Origin: an uncultured Prevotellaceae bacterium
Lineage (GTDB): Bacteria > Bacteroidota > Bacteroidia > Bacteroidales > Bacteroidaceae
Length of the DNA stretch: 64,000 nt
Reading direction: 5' to 3'
NCBI GenBank assembly: GCA_900313705.1
Contig: OMSJ01000033.1
Location: 1 to 64,000, forward strand
Shown: positions 49,033-58,876 of the stretch, piece after piece
Position numbering within the stretch: the stretch's first letter is position 1
How the letters are laid out: every line of letters starts with the position of its first letter
Notes under the pieces: generated by a model
Databases searched by the model: none
Seen by the model: only the letters and a program-made list of their open reading frames with translations
What the model was told of the DNA's origin: nothing
Position numbers and translations under genes: made by a program

Positions 49033-52000
49033 ATGACAACCATGAAAAAACGTCTATACTCCATCTTGTTGTGTGTCCTTTCGTGCCTGGTCTTTTGTCC
49101 GACACCGCTCTACGCAGATGCTCCCATAGCAGATGGCGTCTATTACATCACGAATCCTGCGTTGGAAGGCTATCTCGGCCTGGGACAGTACCACAATGTC
49201 GATGCCTACATCTACTTCGTTACCGATGGGAGCGAGAAGACCGCCGATGCCTACTGGGTGCTGACAAACACCAGCTCGGGCTACACCATCCGCAACGAGG
49301 CAACAGGCCAGCTCCTGGTCTTTACCTATGACAGAGAAGACCAGTACTACAAGTATATGAATTTGGCTTCCGAGTCGCTTGGCGACCAATCGGAGTACTG
49401 GAACATTATCGCCGGCAGCGACGGCGCGTTCAGCGTGCAGAGTGCCTTGGATACCGATTACTATTGGAACCGTCGCAGCGGCACGAACATGCTGGGAACC
49501 TACAGAGGCAGCAATGGTACTGCTGCGAACGAACGCTATGTTTTCCACAAGAAGAGCGACACTCCAGACCCTGGGCCAGACCCAGGTACCAACCCCGATT
49601 CTATAGCAAGCTATAGCTTCCCCGATGCCCTGCATGTCTATCTCTCCGATGGACGTATCGATGCCTTTCCGCTGACACTCGTCGCCAGCCATACGGAAGC
49701 CGACGGAAGACTGGATGTGGAGACTACCTTCGGTCGGCACTATACCTACGACCTCGCTGAGGTGGACTCCGTGAGCGAGAACAAACCGACTGATACCCCG
49801 TGCTTTGAGTCATTTAAGTTCAATAACAGCTACAACGACCAACTCTTCACTACGGCCAATGGCGAAGTGGTAGGCGACACCGTCTTCGTAACGGTTGCTG
49901 CCATCGGCAAGCGCCTCACTCCTTCGTTCAAAGTGACCGACGAGAACGCCGAGGTATATGTGGACGGCGTGCTGCAGACAAGCAAGGAGAGCCGTCTGCG
50001 CTTCGACAAGGACATCTATTATCTGATAGCCAGGAAAGGCTGCAGAATACTGACGCCAGAAGAAGACAACAAATACTTCATGCTGCCCTACGGACGCTAC
50101 GTCCGCGTTCACGTCGATTGGCTGACAGACAGAGCTGAGGTGCCTGCCATCTACATCAACACCGCCGACGGGCAGAACATCACCAGCAAGGACTACTTCA
50201 AGGACGCCACCATCACCATAGACGGGCACGGCATCTTCCCCTCGATGGAAGAGACAGCCATGCAAATCAAGGGCAGAGGCAACAGCAGTTGGGGATGGCC
50301 CAAGAAGCCCTATCGCATGAAGTTCGCCGAAAAGGTGAAGCCTTTGGGTATGACAAAAGGAAAGAACTGGGTGCTGCTCTCCAACTACCAGACTGGCTCG
50401 CTGATGTCGAATGCCGTGGGCATGAAGGCTGCAAACCTGATGAAGGCCAGTGCCGCCAACCACATCGTTCCCGTTGACCTCTACATCAACGGAATCTATC
50501 GCGGCAGCTATAACCTGACAGAGAAGGTAGGGTTCGCTAACAATAGCGTCGATCTTGTCGATGAGACGGCAGCCGCCATGCTGGAGCTGGACTCCTACTA
50601 CGACGAGCCGACGGGACAGAAGTTCCGCTCGATGCCTTACAACCTACCCATCAACATCAAGGAACCAGAGTTTGCCGAAGGCACAACCACCCTGACGCTG
50701 CAGATGATACAGGACGACTTCAACAGCTTCATGCAGACACTCAACAAGGGGCAGGACATCTCGCGCTACGTCGATGTCGAGCAACTGGTGCGCTTCCTCA
50801 TGGTTAATGAGCTTATCTGCAACTTCGAACTCTATCACCCCAAGAGCACCTTCTGCTACCGCGAAAGCTTCGCCAGCGACACCAGCAAGTACGTCTTCGG
50901 TCCGGTATGGGACCTCGACTGGGGCTTCGGCTACGAGCAGAACCGCTCCTACTTCAAAGCCAACGCGACCAGCAACTTCTGGATAGACATGCCTAACTTT
51001 GAGGTCAAGCAGTTCATCCAGGACCTCCGATGGAACTACGAACCCATGTGCGACCTCTACAAGCAGCTCTGGAAGAAGTTCATGGACGAAGACCTGCAGG
51101 AACTCATAGAGTACTGCCAGGACTACTACGACTTCGCCCAAAACTCCTTCGAGCGCAACCGCGACACCTGGGGCGACGCCACAAACTATGCGCAGCAAGC
51201 CATCGATGCCGGCAAGTGGCTCGAGAAACGTGCGGGCAGAATCTATCAGGACATACTCGACAACAAGCGTCCCGACAAGCCGGAGCCAGCAGAGCCAATC
51301 GAGTTTGCCAACAACAAGCTCTACACCATCACCTGTGCCAGAGGCGACCTGATTCTCAGCTACGACTACAAAGGCCTGGAGGCAGGACAGAGTGCATGGT
51401 GGACGGTCTATGACTACGAGAAGCAGTTTGCCATCATCAACATCGAAGGTAACAACTACCTCTACAGCCCCTACCTCAAGAGCTACCTCAGGACAGGAAC
51501 GGTCCTCAACGGCGAGTGGGTGAAGCAGCTCGGCTCTCCCATCTACTTCGACACCACACATCCCGATGGCCAGTACCTCTACATGATAAGTACACTCACC
51601 GAGAATGGCAACATCCAGTGGTTCAACAACAATGGCAATACCATCGTCATCAATAACTATAGCACTCCTGACCCGGGCGACCGCTGGAAGATAACAGAAG
51701 CGGGCGACTTCGACCCCTCGGAGGCCATAAGCATCGCCCAAAGCGATTTGATGGCTGTAACGATGAACCTCCTGTACGATGGAGAAGTCATTGCCACCAA
51801 TACCAAGCAACTGCCCTATGGTGCACAAATGCCTGAACCGCCATCCGACTGGAGCAACGCCTTTGTCATGCTGGAACCCGTCGGCACACAGCCGTATATG
51901 GTCACAGAACCAACAACTGTAGCCTACGAAGCAGTATGGGCAGGTCCCTTTGACTTCACGACTTCGATGGACGACGCCAAGTGGTACAACATGACCATCC

Positions 52001-52509
52001 GCTCAGACTACATGGTCGGCAAGACGGAGACAGAACCTTATTATCCAGTAGAAGTGCATAGCGTCGATACCCTGGCGCTCCTGAATTTCCAGTGGGCCTT
52101 CAGCGGCAATCCCTACAAGGTGAAGGTCTATAACCGCTCCACCGGACTGGATGAAGTGCTGACGCTCGTCGGACAGGATGCCGTGATGCGCTCAGGCAAC
52201 TACGAGTGGGACATCCTGCCTAACAACGACGGCTTTGTGCTCCGCGTGCCTGGAACAGCCAGCACGTGCCTCAATCAATTCGGCAGCACGAAGGGTCCCC
52301 TCCGCTACTGGGACAGCGCTCGAAGCCTGACAGACAACGGCTCCACCTTCCGCGTGACGGAAGCACCCGACCCCGATGGCATAGAGATGGTGGCTGGTCA
52401 TAATAAGATGACCGGCGAAATCTATAATCTCGCCGGCCAACGTATATCCAATTCGCAAATGAAGCGTGGCATCTACATCATCGATGGAAGGAAAGTCCTC
52501 GTGAAGTAA
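49033..52509 (+). CDS. CotH-kinase-type secreted protein with trefoil-like regions and sorting-like tail
   Basis: A 1158-residue exported protein; signal peptide ending PLYA (~residue 31). The second ATG (49042, MKKRLYSIL) is an equally good start. Residues ~35-175 read as a ricin-like region (GVYYITNPALEGYLGLGQYHN). The CotH domain spans ~365-730: VPAIYINTADGQNITSKD, KGRGNSSWGWPKKPYRMKF, KNWVLLSNYQTGSLMSNA, and PVWDLDWGFG with Asp627 and Asp629 as likely metal ligands. A second trefoil-like region (~765-890) and a YNMTIRSDYMVGKTE unit (~985) follow. Tail: IYNLAGQRISNSQMKRGIYI IDGRKVLVK. In spore formers CotH phosphorylates coat proteins; targets here are unknown. It converges on the DUF3472 gene with 6 bp between stops. 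Confidence 0.82.
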   Translation: MTTMKKRLYSILLCVLSCLVFCPTPLYADAPIADGVYYITNPALEGYLGLGQYHNVDAYIYFVTDGSEKTADAYWVLTNTSSGYTIRNEATGQLLVFTYDREDQYYKYMNLASESLGDQSEYWNIIAGSDGAFSVQSALDTDYYWNRRSGTNMLGTYRGSNGTAANERYVFHKKSDTPDPGPDPGTNPDSIASYSFPDALHVYLSDGRIDAFPLTLVASHTEADGRLDVETTFGRHYTYDLAEVDSVSENKPTDTPCFESFKFNNSYNDQLFTTANGEVVGDTVFVTVAAIGKRLTPSFKVTDENAEVYVDGVLQTSKESRLRFDKDIYYLIARKGCRILTPEEDNKYFMLPYGRYVRVHVDWLTDRAEVPAIYINTADGQNITSKDYFKDATITIDGHGIFPSMEETAMQIKGRGNSSWGWPKKPYRMKFAEKVKPLGMTKGKNWVLLSNYQTGSLMSNAVGMKAANLMKASAANHIVPVDLYINGIYRGSYNLTEKVGFANNSVDLVDETAAAMLELDSYYDEPTGQKFRSMPYNLPINIKEPEFAEGTTTLTLQMIQDDFNSFMQTLNKGQDISRYVDVEQLVRFLMVNELICNFELYHPKSTFCYRESFASDTSKYVFGPVWDLDWGFGYEQNRSYFKANATSNFWIDMPNFEVKQFIQDLRWNYEPMCDLYKQLWKKFMDEDLQELIEYCQDYYDFAQNSFERNRDTWGDATNYAQQAIDAGKWLEKRAGRIYQDILDNKRPDKPEPAEPIEFANNKLYTITCARGDLILSYDYKGLEAGQSAWWTVYDYEKQFAIINIEGNNYLYSPYLKSYLRTGTVLNGEWVKQLGSPIYFDTTHPDGQYLYMISTLTENGNIQWFNNNGNTIVINNYSTPDPGDRWKITEAGDFDPSEAISIAQSDLMAVTMNLLYDGEVIATNTKQLPYGAQMPEPPSDWSNAFVMLEPVGTQPYMVTEPTTVAYEAVWAGPFDFTTSMDDAKWYNMTIRSDYMVGKTETEPYYPVEVHSVDTLALLNFQWAFSGNPYKVKVYNRSTGLDEVLTLVGQDAVMRSGNYEWDILPNNDGFVLRVPGTASTCLNQFGSTKGPLRYWDSARSLTDNGSTFRVTEAPDPDGIEMVAGHNKMTGEIYNLAGQRISNSQMKRGIYIIDGRKVLVK

Positions 52510-52515
52510 CTACCT

Positions 52516-55500
52516 TCAGAAGAGCACCTTCTTTCCGTTAACGATGTAAACGCCTTTCGGCAATTGGCCATTGTTCAAGAGCCATCTGCCATTGATGATT
52601 CTGCGACCTTGCAGGTCGAAGATGTCTGCTTTCTCATTGAGGATACTGAATCCCGAATCCCTGACAGCCTTGATGCCCGTCGCATTCTCCAAGGCTTGCT
52701 CCGCTGCCTCAATAGCCTGACGCAAAGTTTCGCAGTCATTGGCCGAGGCGGTGCCTGCTCCTATGCGCATACGCATCGTCTGAAGCTCTGCCTGCAAAGC
52801 ATCAAAGGCAACCTTGACGTCAGGTTGCAGGTAATAGGGCGACTCAGCTTCGTCAATTACAGCATCGTGCAATTGGAACTCACTCATTGCAAAGATATGG
52901 CTGTCAGCACGGTTGCCGATGGTCTGCATGACCTGGAAGCGCAAGAAGCGTGATTCACCATCGGTGAAGACGATGGGCGAGGTGTAGCTCTCGCTGACCG
53001 AGGTCGGCATGTTCTCCGAAAGACGCGTGACAGGCAGGAAGTTGCGCGTGTTGGGCGAAGCATATACGATGATGTCCATCGGTGTGTCCGGCAGGCCGTA
53101 GTCGGGGTTCTGCGAAGGCGTGAAGCTAAAGGCAAAAGCGTTGATGCTGCTTGGTGTACGCGCCTGGATGTATGACATCTCATCAGGCCAGCTGATACCG
53201 CTGTACCACGTCTCATAGTATGTGCTGGTCTTGCCGTCAATGAGCTTAGCCAGGTTGTGCTCTCCTTGTTGCGTCGTGTTGGCATTGGAGGAGAGGACCG
53301 AGGTGCTGCGGATGAGCTTCGAGTTCAGGTTCGCATGGGCTACAAAAGCTTTCGCATAGGTCTGCAGGCCCTGTTGGAAGAGATACTCAGGGGTATTCTC
53401 GTGGACAATTTGCTCCGCACTTGTGGTGAGCTTGAAGACAGCATCTTCGTCAGGCCTCAGATACTGGTTGGTGCGTAGCTGGAAGATGGCATTTGTCCCT
53501 TTCGAGGCAAGCAGGACAGCAGGCGTATCGGCATCGGCTTTGATGTTGAGATACTTACTCTGAATGCTGAACAGGAAACCGCCGTTGCTGAAGCTGATGC
53601 TAATCGGCATTGGCGTACTGGAGAGCGAAAGGGTAGCGTCATCGATGCAGAGGAACTTCTTTGCTCCCAAGTTGTAGAGATAATAGTCGTTGTATTTCTC
53701 GGAGCGCAGAATCATCCAGTTGCAATAGGGGTTTGATACCTGGCAAGGCTGGCGGTATGCCTCGAGAGCTGTCGTTGCGTTGGAGCCAACAATAGATAAC
53801 ACATCTTCCGTAGTGGCGATGAGGTCTCCGACACCCGCCAAGTTGTGAATCTGATAGACAGACAGCGGTGTAAAGCACTCTGCCTTTGCAACGATGCCGT
53901 AGGTGAGGGGCTGTGCTGTTTCTCCAATCTGCTCAATTGCTTCGCGCAGAGCATCAATGTCGGTACATGTTCCGTCAGCATAAACGGCTGCAAGCGACTC
54001 CATGTCAGATGGTGCATAGCCGCCCCAATGGTCGGACTCGTTGAACATCTCCTGCGCGAGGGTAAGCAGGCTTTCGAGCCGGTACTCGTCCTTGAAGTAT
54101 AGCTCATTGATTAGTAGGTTCGCCCCATAGCCTGCCGTGAAGCGAAGGCGGAAGAACTTGGCTGTGACGGGTTGCGGCAGAAAGACAGTGGGGTAGTCAG
54201 AGTCCTCAATGTCGAGGCGCGATGCTGCCACTTTCCAGCTGGTGCCGTTGTCAGATACATAGAGCATCATCTGCTTGGCACGATAAGTGCTTTCTCGGCT
54301 TTGATAAAACCCTATCGAGCTGACGGTCACAGGTTCGGGAGCCTCGAAGGTGAACGTATGAGGATAGCCTACAGAACCGTTTTTCCACTTGTTATGGTAG
54401 TATGTGCTCTTGTTGCCGTCGAGCATCATGGCTGCGCGTCCGTTATCGCCCTCGCCAACGGTCTCTTCATCTGTGAAATCGATGAGCTTCCATGTGGCAG
54501 GGTCTGAGACGGTACGGGTCATCTCGATACGCGAATTCATGGTTTTTGCCTGATAGTTGCGAACACCTTCATCTACGCGATGAGCCAGACGGGCGATGTT
54601 GATGGTATCTACCCAGGGCATTTCTCCCATGACGGGAGGTTCGCAAGTGTTGGCGCTGTCGCGTGTACCCATATAGCCGCCAGTCTCCAGATAGAAGGTC
54701 TTGTCGAAGAGCTCTGTGAGTCCGTGTCCGTAGTCGTAGCGGGAATTGCGCTGGTTCTTGCCTTGAGTATGTCCGTATCCGGCATGGTTCAGGGCGTACC
54801 ACTTGCCTGTGGAGGCAGAGCGCATGGCTCCATTGCGGAAGTAGCAGCGGCGCATCAGATGACCGCCTGACTCGCCGAAGTTCTCCAGGAAGCTGTAGAT
54901 GCCGCTGGTGAGGCGGTTGGCTCCTGCCATGCGGAGCGTACCCATATAGCGCCAGTCTGCATCTTCAGCCTGCTTGAACCATACGGTCTGCAGGGTGCTC
55001 TCATACTCTGAAACTGTACCGTCCTCGTTGGTCACGCTAATGATGTCAGGGCGTACGTTATACAGGAACTGTACCCAATGGTCGAACTCCCAGAAGTCAT
55101 CGCGGTTGTATCGGATGCTGGAGCCTGTTCCCTCGCCGCCAAAGCGTGTGGCATAGGCTTCCGGACCTAAATCGACTGCTGCGGCCCGCATGATGTCGGG
55201 CAGGTTCTTGTCCTTATCTACATCACCGTTGTCCCATATTGAGAAGAGAACCGTATGACCGTAGCTGCCGTCGCTTCGCGTGGGCATCTGTATGCCGGAA
55301 TACATGCCATCTGTGCCGATAGCCATCTGATATGTGGCAGGCTGACGGTATTCGCTGGGATACATTACCTCAAGGTAGGTCCAGTTGTAGCTCTGCCCAG
55401 AAGGAGCTCCAGGAACCTTCGTACTCCACCAAAGGTGTACGCTTGGTGCCATGAATATCTCGGAGTCGGTAATGTTGAGTGCAGAGCTACGTTGGAAGAG

Positions 55501-55956
55501 AAGGAGATTGAGGCGGTCGAGAGTGCTCGAGCCATTTGGGCAGGTTAGTTCGAAGCGGTACCAGCCGTCGTAAGGCATCTCTGTATCAGGCATGATTTCC
55601 ATCGTCTGCTCGGCAGTCGTGACCTTTGTGCTTGTTGCTTTCGTGTCGAGCACGACGGTTCCTGTCGCCGGGTGTACGATGCGTACGCCGAATGTCGGCT
55701 TCTTGCTGCTCTTGGCTTTGAAGACGGCATCGGCGCGGACATGTCCTGTGGGGAAATGGATTCCATAGACGAGTGTGGTGCCCTCGGCATAGTTCCAGTT
55801 GATGTATGTGTTAGAGCGCTGGCTGCCTGATGGCAGTCCATGGATTTCGCGATAGTGGCGTGCCGGCCAGATGGTGTCAGTCTTGGCCTGCCATGTGGTG
55901 GCTTGCATCGGAAGCATAGCTGCCAATGCAAGCATGATAGTTATTATTCTTTTCAC
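52516..55956 (-). CDS. DUF5077/DUF3472 and F5/8C secreted protein with sorting-like tail
   Basis: A 1146-residue protein starting at GTG 55954-55956; signal peptide MKRIITIMLALAAMLPMQA. Residues ~20-170 resemble DUF5077 and ~175-440 DUF3472 (VHLWWSTKVPGAPSGQSYNW; SIWDNGDVDKDKNLP; FGGEGTGSSIRYN), a pair seen in Bacteroidetes glycan-related proteins. Two F5/8 type C units follow (~500-640, KLIDFTDEETVGEGDNGRAAMMLDGNKSTYYHNKW; ~890-1055, LAKLIDGKTSTYYETWYSG), separated by a trefoil-like region. The end has a FIVAR-like helix and the tail IFDLQGRRI ... KGVYIVNGKKVLF. It follows the GH27 gene by 40 bp and has no promoter of its own, so they form an operon. Probably binds or acts on galactoside-containing glycans. 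Confidence 0.78.
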   Translation of the reverse strand: MKRIITIMLALAAMLPMQATTWQAKTDTIWPARHYREIHGLPSGSQRSNTYINWNYAEGTTLVYGIHFPTGHVRADAVFKAKSSKKPTFGVRIVHPATGTVVLDTKATSTKVTTAEQTMEIMPDTEMPYDGWYRFELTCPNGSSTLDRLNLLLFQRSSALNITDSEIFMAPSVHLWWSTKVPGAPSGQSYNWTYLEVMYPSEYRQPATYQMAIGTDGMYSGIQMPTRSDGSYGHTVLFSIWDNGDVDKDKNLPDIMRAAAVDLGPEAYATRFGGEGTGSSIRYNRDDFWEFDHWVQFLYNVRPDIISVTNEDGTVSEYESTLQTVWFKQAEDADWRYMGTLRMAGANRLTSGIYSFLENFGESGGHLMRRCYFRNGAMRSASTGKWYALNHAGYGHTQGKNQRNSRYDYGHGLTELFDKTFYLETGGYMGTRDSANTCEPPVMGEMPWVDTINIARLAHRVDEGVRNYQAKTMNSRIEMTRTVSDPATWKLIDFTDEETVGEGDNGRAAMMLDGNKSTYYHNKWKNGSVGYPHTFTFEAPEPVTVSSIGFYQSRESTYRAKQMMLYVSDNGTSWKVAASRLDIEDSDYPTVFLPQPVTAKFFRLRFTAGYGANLLINELYFKDEYRLESLLTLAQEMFNESDHWGGYAPSDMESLAAVYADGTCTDIDALREAIEQIGETAQPLTYGIVAKAECFTPLSVYQIHNLAGVGDLIATTEDVLSIVGSNATTALEAYRQPCQVSNPYCNWMILRSEKYNDYYLYNLGAKKFLCIDDATLSLSSTPMPISISFSNGGFLFSIQSKYLNIKADADTPAVLLASKGTNAIFQLRTNQYLRPDEDAVFKLTTSAEQIVHENTPEYLFQQGLQTYAKAFVAHANLNSKLIRSTSVLSSNANTTQQGEHNLAKLIDGKTSTYYETWYSGISWPDEMSYIQARTPSSINAFAFSFTPSQNPDYGLPDTPMDIIVYASPNTRNFLPVTRLSENMPTSVSESYTSPIVFTDGESRFLRFQVMQTIGNRADSHIFAMSEFQLHDAVIDEAESPYYLQPDVKVAFDALQAELQTMRMRIGAGTASANDCETLRQAIEAAEQALENATGIKAVRDSGFSILNEKADIFDLQGRRIINGRWLLNNGQLPKGVYIVNGKKVLF

Positions 55957-55996
55957 GGATTCGATTTTTTATTTGCTATTCTTCAATACTAAGCTT

Positions 55997-58171
55997 TTAT
56001 TTTACCTTCAGGTATTTGCAACCGTGTGATGGGATGGTGCAGTTCAGCTCGTCTGCGGTGAGGTTCTTCTGTCGCCACAGGTCGCGTATGGTTCCAGCCG
56101 ATGCTGCGTTGGGAGCAAGCTTCTTGATGTCGAACTGCAGGTCTTCGTTGCCGACGTTGAAAATGCCGATGGCTTGGCTGCCGTCGGAGAGCGGACGAGC
56201 CCAGACTTCGATGTCACCATCTTTGGAAACACGGTCGGCCTGTTTGCCAAGGATGTCCTGATTGACAGCATTGACCTCATGGTTGCAGAGGAGGCCAATG
56301 GTGAAGTCGTCCATCTGAGCGATGTCGCAACCGATGAGCATATTGGAGGCAAGCAGCGTCCAGAGCGTGATGTGGGTGTATTGTTCGTCGGGTGTGAGGC
56401 GGCTGTCGCGCAGGTTGGAGTCGTTCCAATGTCCGGGTGCGGCGTAGGGAGCAAGGCCAGCCTGACGCTTGAATCCGATGTCGTACATCGAGCCCCATGT
56501 GTCGGTGATGTCGCCTGTGGTACGCCAACTGTTGGCATCCACAAAGCGTCCCCATTCCCATACGTCTGCCATACCGTACTGGCAGAGGCTGTAGAAGATG
56601 TCGCGTGGCTGCTCGCGCAGGAACTTCTGCATCAGCAGGTAGGGACGGACATATGAAGCAACGCCTTTGTCGCGTTCCTTGGCATGGGCACGTCCGTATC
56701 CGCACCAGTCGTACTTCAAGTAGTCAACGCCCCAACTGTTGTAGCTTTCGGCATCCTGCAGCTCGTGGTCGATGGAACCGAGATAACCGCCGCAGGTGTA
56801 GTCGCCGGGCGATGAGTAGATGCCGAACTTCAGTCCACGCTCGTGGAGCCAGTCGCCGAGGGCTTTCATTGAGGGGAACTTTTCGTTGACGGCAATGGTG
56901 CCGTCGGGGTTGCGCTTCTCTGCTTCCCATCCGTCGTCGATGTTCATGTAGCAGTAGCCGTAGTCGGCCAGTCCCTTATCTATGAGTGCCTGAGCTGAGG
57001 ACATGACCTTCTCCTGCGACACGCTCAGCGCCCAGCAGTTCCAGGAGTTCCAGCCCATGGGCGGTGTCAGGGCAATCATGCGGTCGCCCACCTTCAATGT
57101 GAACTTCTGCGAAGCCTTGCCTTTCGCATTCTCTGCTACGACGGTGAAGGTGTAGTCGCCCGGCTTCTCTATCTTTCCGCTGAGCACACCCTCAGCCTCT
57201 GTGAGCTTGAGTCCGGCAGGCAGGTCGGTGCAGGTGAACTTCATGGGTCGCTCGCCCGATACTGGGAAGCGGTAGATGACAGGTGAGCCTGGACGTACGC
57301 CGAACAAGGGGGCGGCGTTGAAACGCGGGGTAAGTGGAGCTGCCGGCGTAAGGATGTACTTCAGCGGGAGCTTCCTGCTGATTGCTTTGCCAGTCTTTGC
57401 GTCGGTGAAGGTGGCCGTAAGGAGACAAATCTTCTGCTTGTCGTAGGGAATGCTTACGCGAGCGGGCTTGCCTTGCTTGGGCGATAACTTTTTCGTCAGG
57501 CCTCCTATCTTAGCTCCCGTTTCGCGGTTGATGATGCTGACGGCAAGCGTGCCGCTGGCTGTCAGAGGATAGGCATTGCTCAGTTCGATGTCGCAATGTG
57601 ACTGCCCTTCGTTGACGTCGGTGAAGTGCATGGAGAGTCCTTCAGATGCGTTGGGGACACGGACGGAAAGCGGGTTGTTGAACAGTCCGCCGGGTTCGCC
57701 TCCGTTATAGACGCGTATGGCTATGACGTTGTCTGCATCCCAGCGAATGCCTCCGTTCTTGACATCGACGGGGTAGTGGCGCGGTAAGCTCCATGCAGAA
57801 CGATAACCGCCTTTGTCGCCAGGCATACCGCCAGTCTTGCCAATGAGCTTGCCATTGAGGTAGCACTCGTCGGCGTCATCGGCTTTGGGCAGTTCGAAGA
57901 CGACAATCTTCTGTTGGTCTGCACCTTTGAGCAGAGAGCTGGGAATGTTGAGGTGCACGCGATACCAGGCGTATGCGTTGTTGATGGCGTAGCCCTGGTC
58001 GTCCCAGTTCTTTGTCATGTCGATTTCGCTCCAGGCGGCATCGTTGGTTTCGGGCTTAGCCCAACTCAGGTCATCACCTTTCTGGAAGCGTGCCTTGCTG
58101 ATGCTCACATTCTGTGCTGCTGCACAGAGTCCTACGATGGTCAGTAGGAATAGAAGGAAGTGTCTCTTCAT
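55997..58171 (-). CDS. GH27 alpha-galactosidase
   Basis: A 724-residue exported enzyme; signal peptide ending GLCAAAQ. Residues ~20-190 form a galactose-binding-like jelly roll (WAKPETNDAAWSEIDMTKNWDDQG; YRVHLNIPSSLL), ~200-290 a beta domain, ~290-365 a putative Ig domain (LPAGLKLTEAEGVLSGKI). The GH27 catalytic barrel begins at TPPMGWNSWN (~371). Nucleophile Asp488 lies in YLKYDWCGYG and acid/base Asp554 in WRTTGDITDTW. The usual GHWNDPDM motif is GHWNDSNLRDSR, a variation near the active-site loop. It releases alpha-galactose (or alpha-N-acetylgalactosamine or beta-arabinopyranose in some members). First gene of the operon with the DUF3472 protein. Confidence 0.9.
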   Translation of the reverse strand: MKRHFLLFLLTIVGLCAAAQNVSISKARFQKGDDLSWAKPETNDAAWSEIDMTKNWDDQGYAINNAYAWYRVHLNIPSSLLKGADQQKIVVFELPKADDADECYLNGKLIGKTGGMPGDKGGYRSAWSLPRHYPVDVKNGGIRWDADNVIAIRVYNGGEPGGLFNNPLSVRVPNASEGLSMHFTDVNEGQSHCDIELSNAYPLTASGTLAVSIINRETGAKIGGLTKKLSPKQGKPARVSIPYDKQKICLLTATFTDAKTGKAISRKLPLKYILTPAAPLTPRFNAAPLFGVRPGSPVIYRFPVSGERPMKFTCTDLPAGLKLTEAEGVLSGKIEKPGDYTFTVVAENAKGKASQKFTLKVGDRMIALTPPMGWNSWNCWALSVSQEKVMSSAQALIDKGLADYGYCYMNIDDGWEAEKRNPDGTIAVNEKFPSMKALGDWLHERGLKFGIYSSPGDYTCGGYLGSIDHELQDAESYNSWGVDYLKYDWCGYGRAHAKERDKGVASYVRPYLLMQKFLREQPRDIFYSLCQYGMADVWEWGRFVDANSWRTTGDITDTWGSMYDIGFKRQAGLAPYAAPGHWNDSNLRDSRLTPDEQYTHITLWTLLASNMLIGCDIAQMDDFTIGLLCNHEVNAVNQDILGKQADRVSKDGDIEVWARPLSDGSQAIGIFNVGNEDLQFDIKKLAPNAASAGTIRDLWRQKNLTADELNCTIPSHGCKYLKVK

Positions 58172-58309
58172 AATAATATAGTTTAGGTTTCGATAGTCTT
58201 ATGTTTTGTGTTAAGTCATGCTCCTGCTGCTCAGTATGCTGACGCCTCATCCAAGGTGGGTTTTTGCAGCAGGAGAAACGTCTGAAGAACAAACGAGGCA
58301 AGTTCCGTT

Positions 58310-58379
58310 GTTTGATTGTTCATGTACTTGCAATTGCATATACATGAACATGCAATTGCAAGTACATGAACAATCAAAC
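58310..58379. repeat. 30-bp perfect inverted repeat, copy 2
   Basis: Left arm 58310-58339, loop 58340-58349, right arm 58350-58379, identical to the unit at 10131-10200. It lies 139 bp upstream of the GH27 start, on the 5' side as in copy 1. The remainder of the 58.17-58.88 kb gap shows no gene, only A/T-rich sequence and the promoter of the next gene. Confidence 0.95.
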
Positions 58380-58748
58380 TCCATAACCTGTTATCTTTCT
58401 CCTTCAGCCGCTTTGTGTTTCCCTTTTCTTACTGCTGTCCTCATCTGTAAGCAATACTTAAATCCTTGATTTGTTCCGTATATATATCATGTAGTAAGTC
58501 TTTATTTCCAGTCCGTAGTGCTCCACCTCCTGTTCTCCTCCATGCTATAAAACCGGAAACCTTATAATATATAATAATGTATAGAGTGTTGGTTTTAGTT
58601 CTTAGGTATGGCAAAGATAGCATTTTTTACTTTAAGGCAAGCAAAATCTCCCAATTATTTGAACAAATACGCTATAATTCATCCTCCTTTTCTCTTTGTC
58701 TTGTTAAAAAATGCTAACTGGAGATAAATTTTGTTATTTCCGTGAAGG

Positions 58749-58775
58749 TTTGTTCCTATAAAAAGATTATATTTG
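58749..58775 (+). promoter_or_regulatory. Probable promoter of the 1498-aa protein gene
   Basis: TATATTTG (58768-58775) matches the -7 box; TTTG at 58749-58752 is only 15 bp upstream, closer than usual. The leader to the ATG at 58877 is about 95 nt. Confidence 0.5.
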
Positions 58776-58876
58776 CATGTCATAAGGCGTTGAAACCTTC
58801 AAATACCACATAAAACACTAATCTGAAAGCAGAAACAAACAACTAAACTATTTTTAACTTCTAAAACCTTAAAACA

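Noticed and set aside
50644..51828. 394-codon open frame antisense to the CotH gene
   Set aside because: Entirely inside a well supported gene with recognised motifs; no independent start signal or family features.
58172..58876. Hidden gene in the 700-bp gap upstream of the F5/8C protein gene
   Set aside because: All frames are short and A/T-driven; only the inverted repeat and the promoter are supported.
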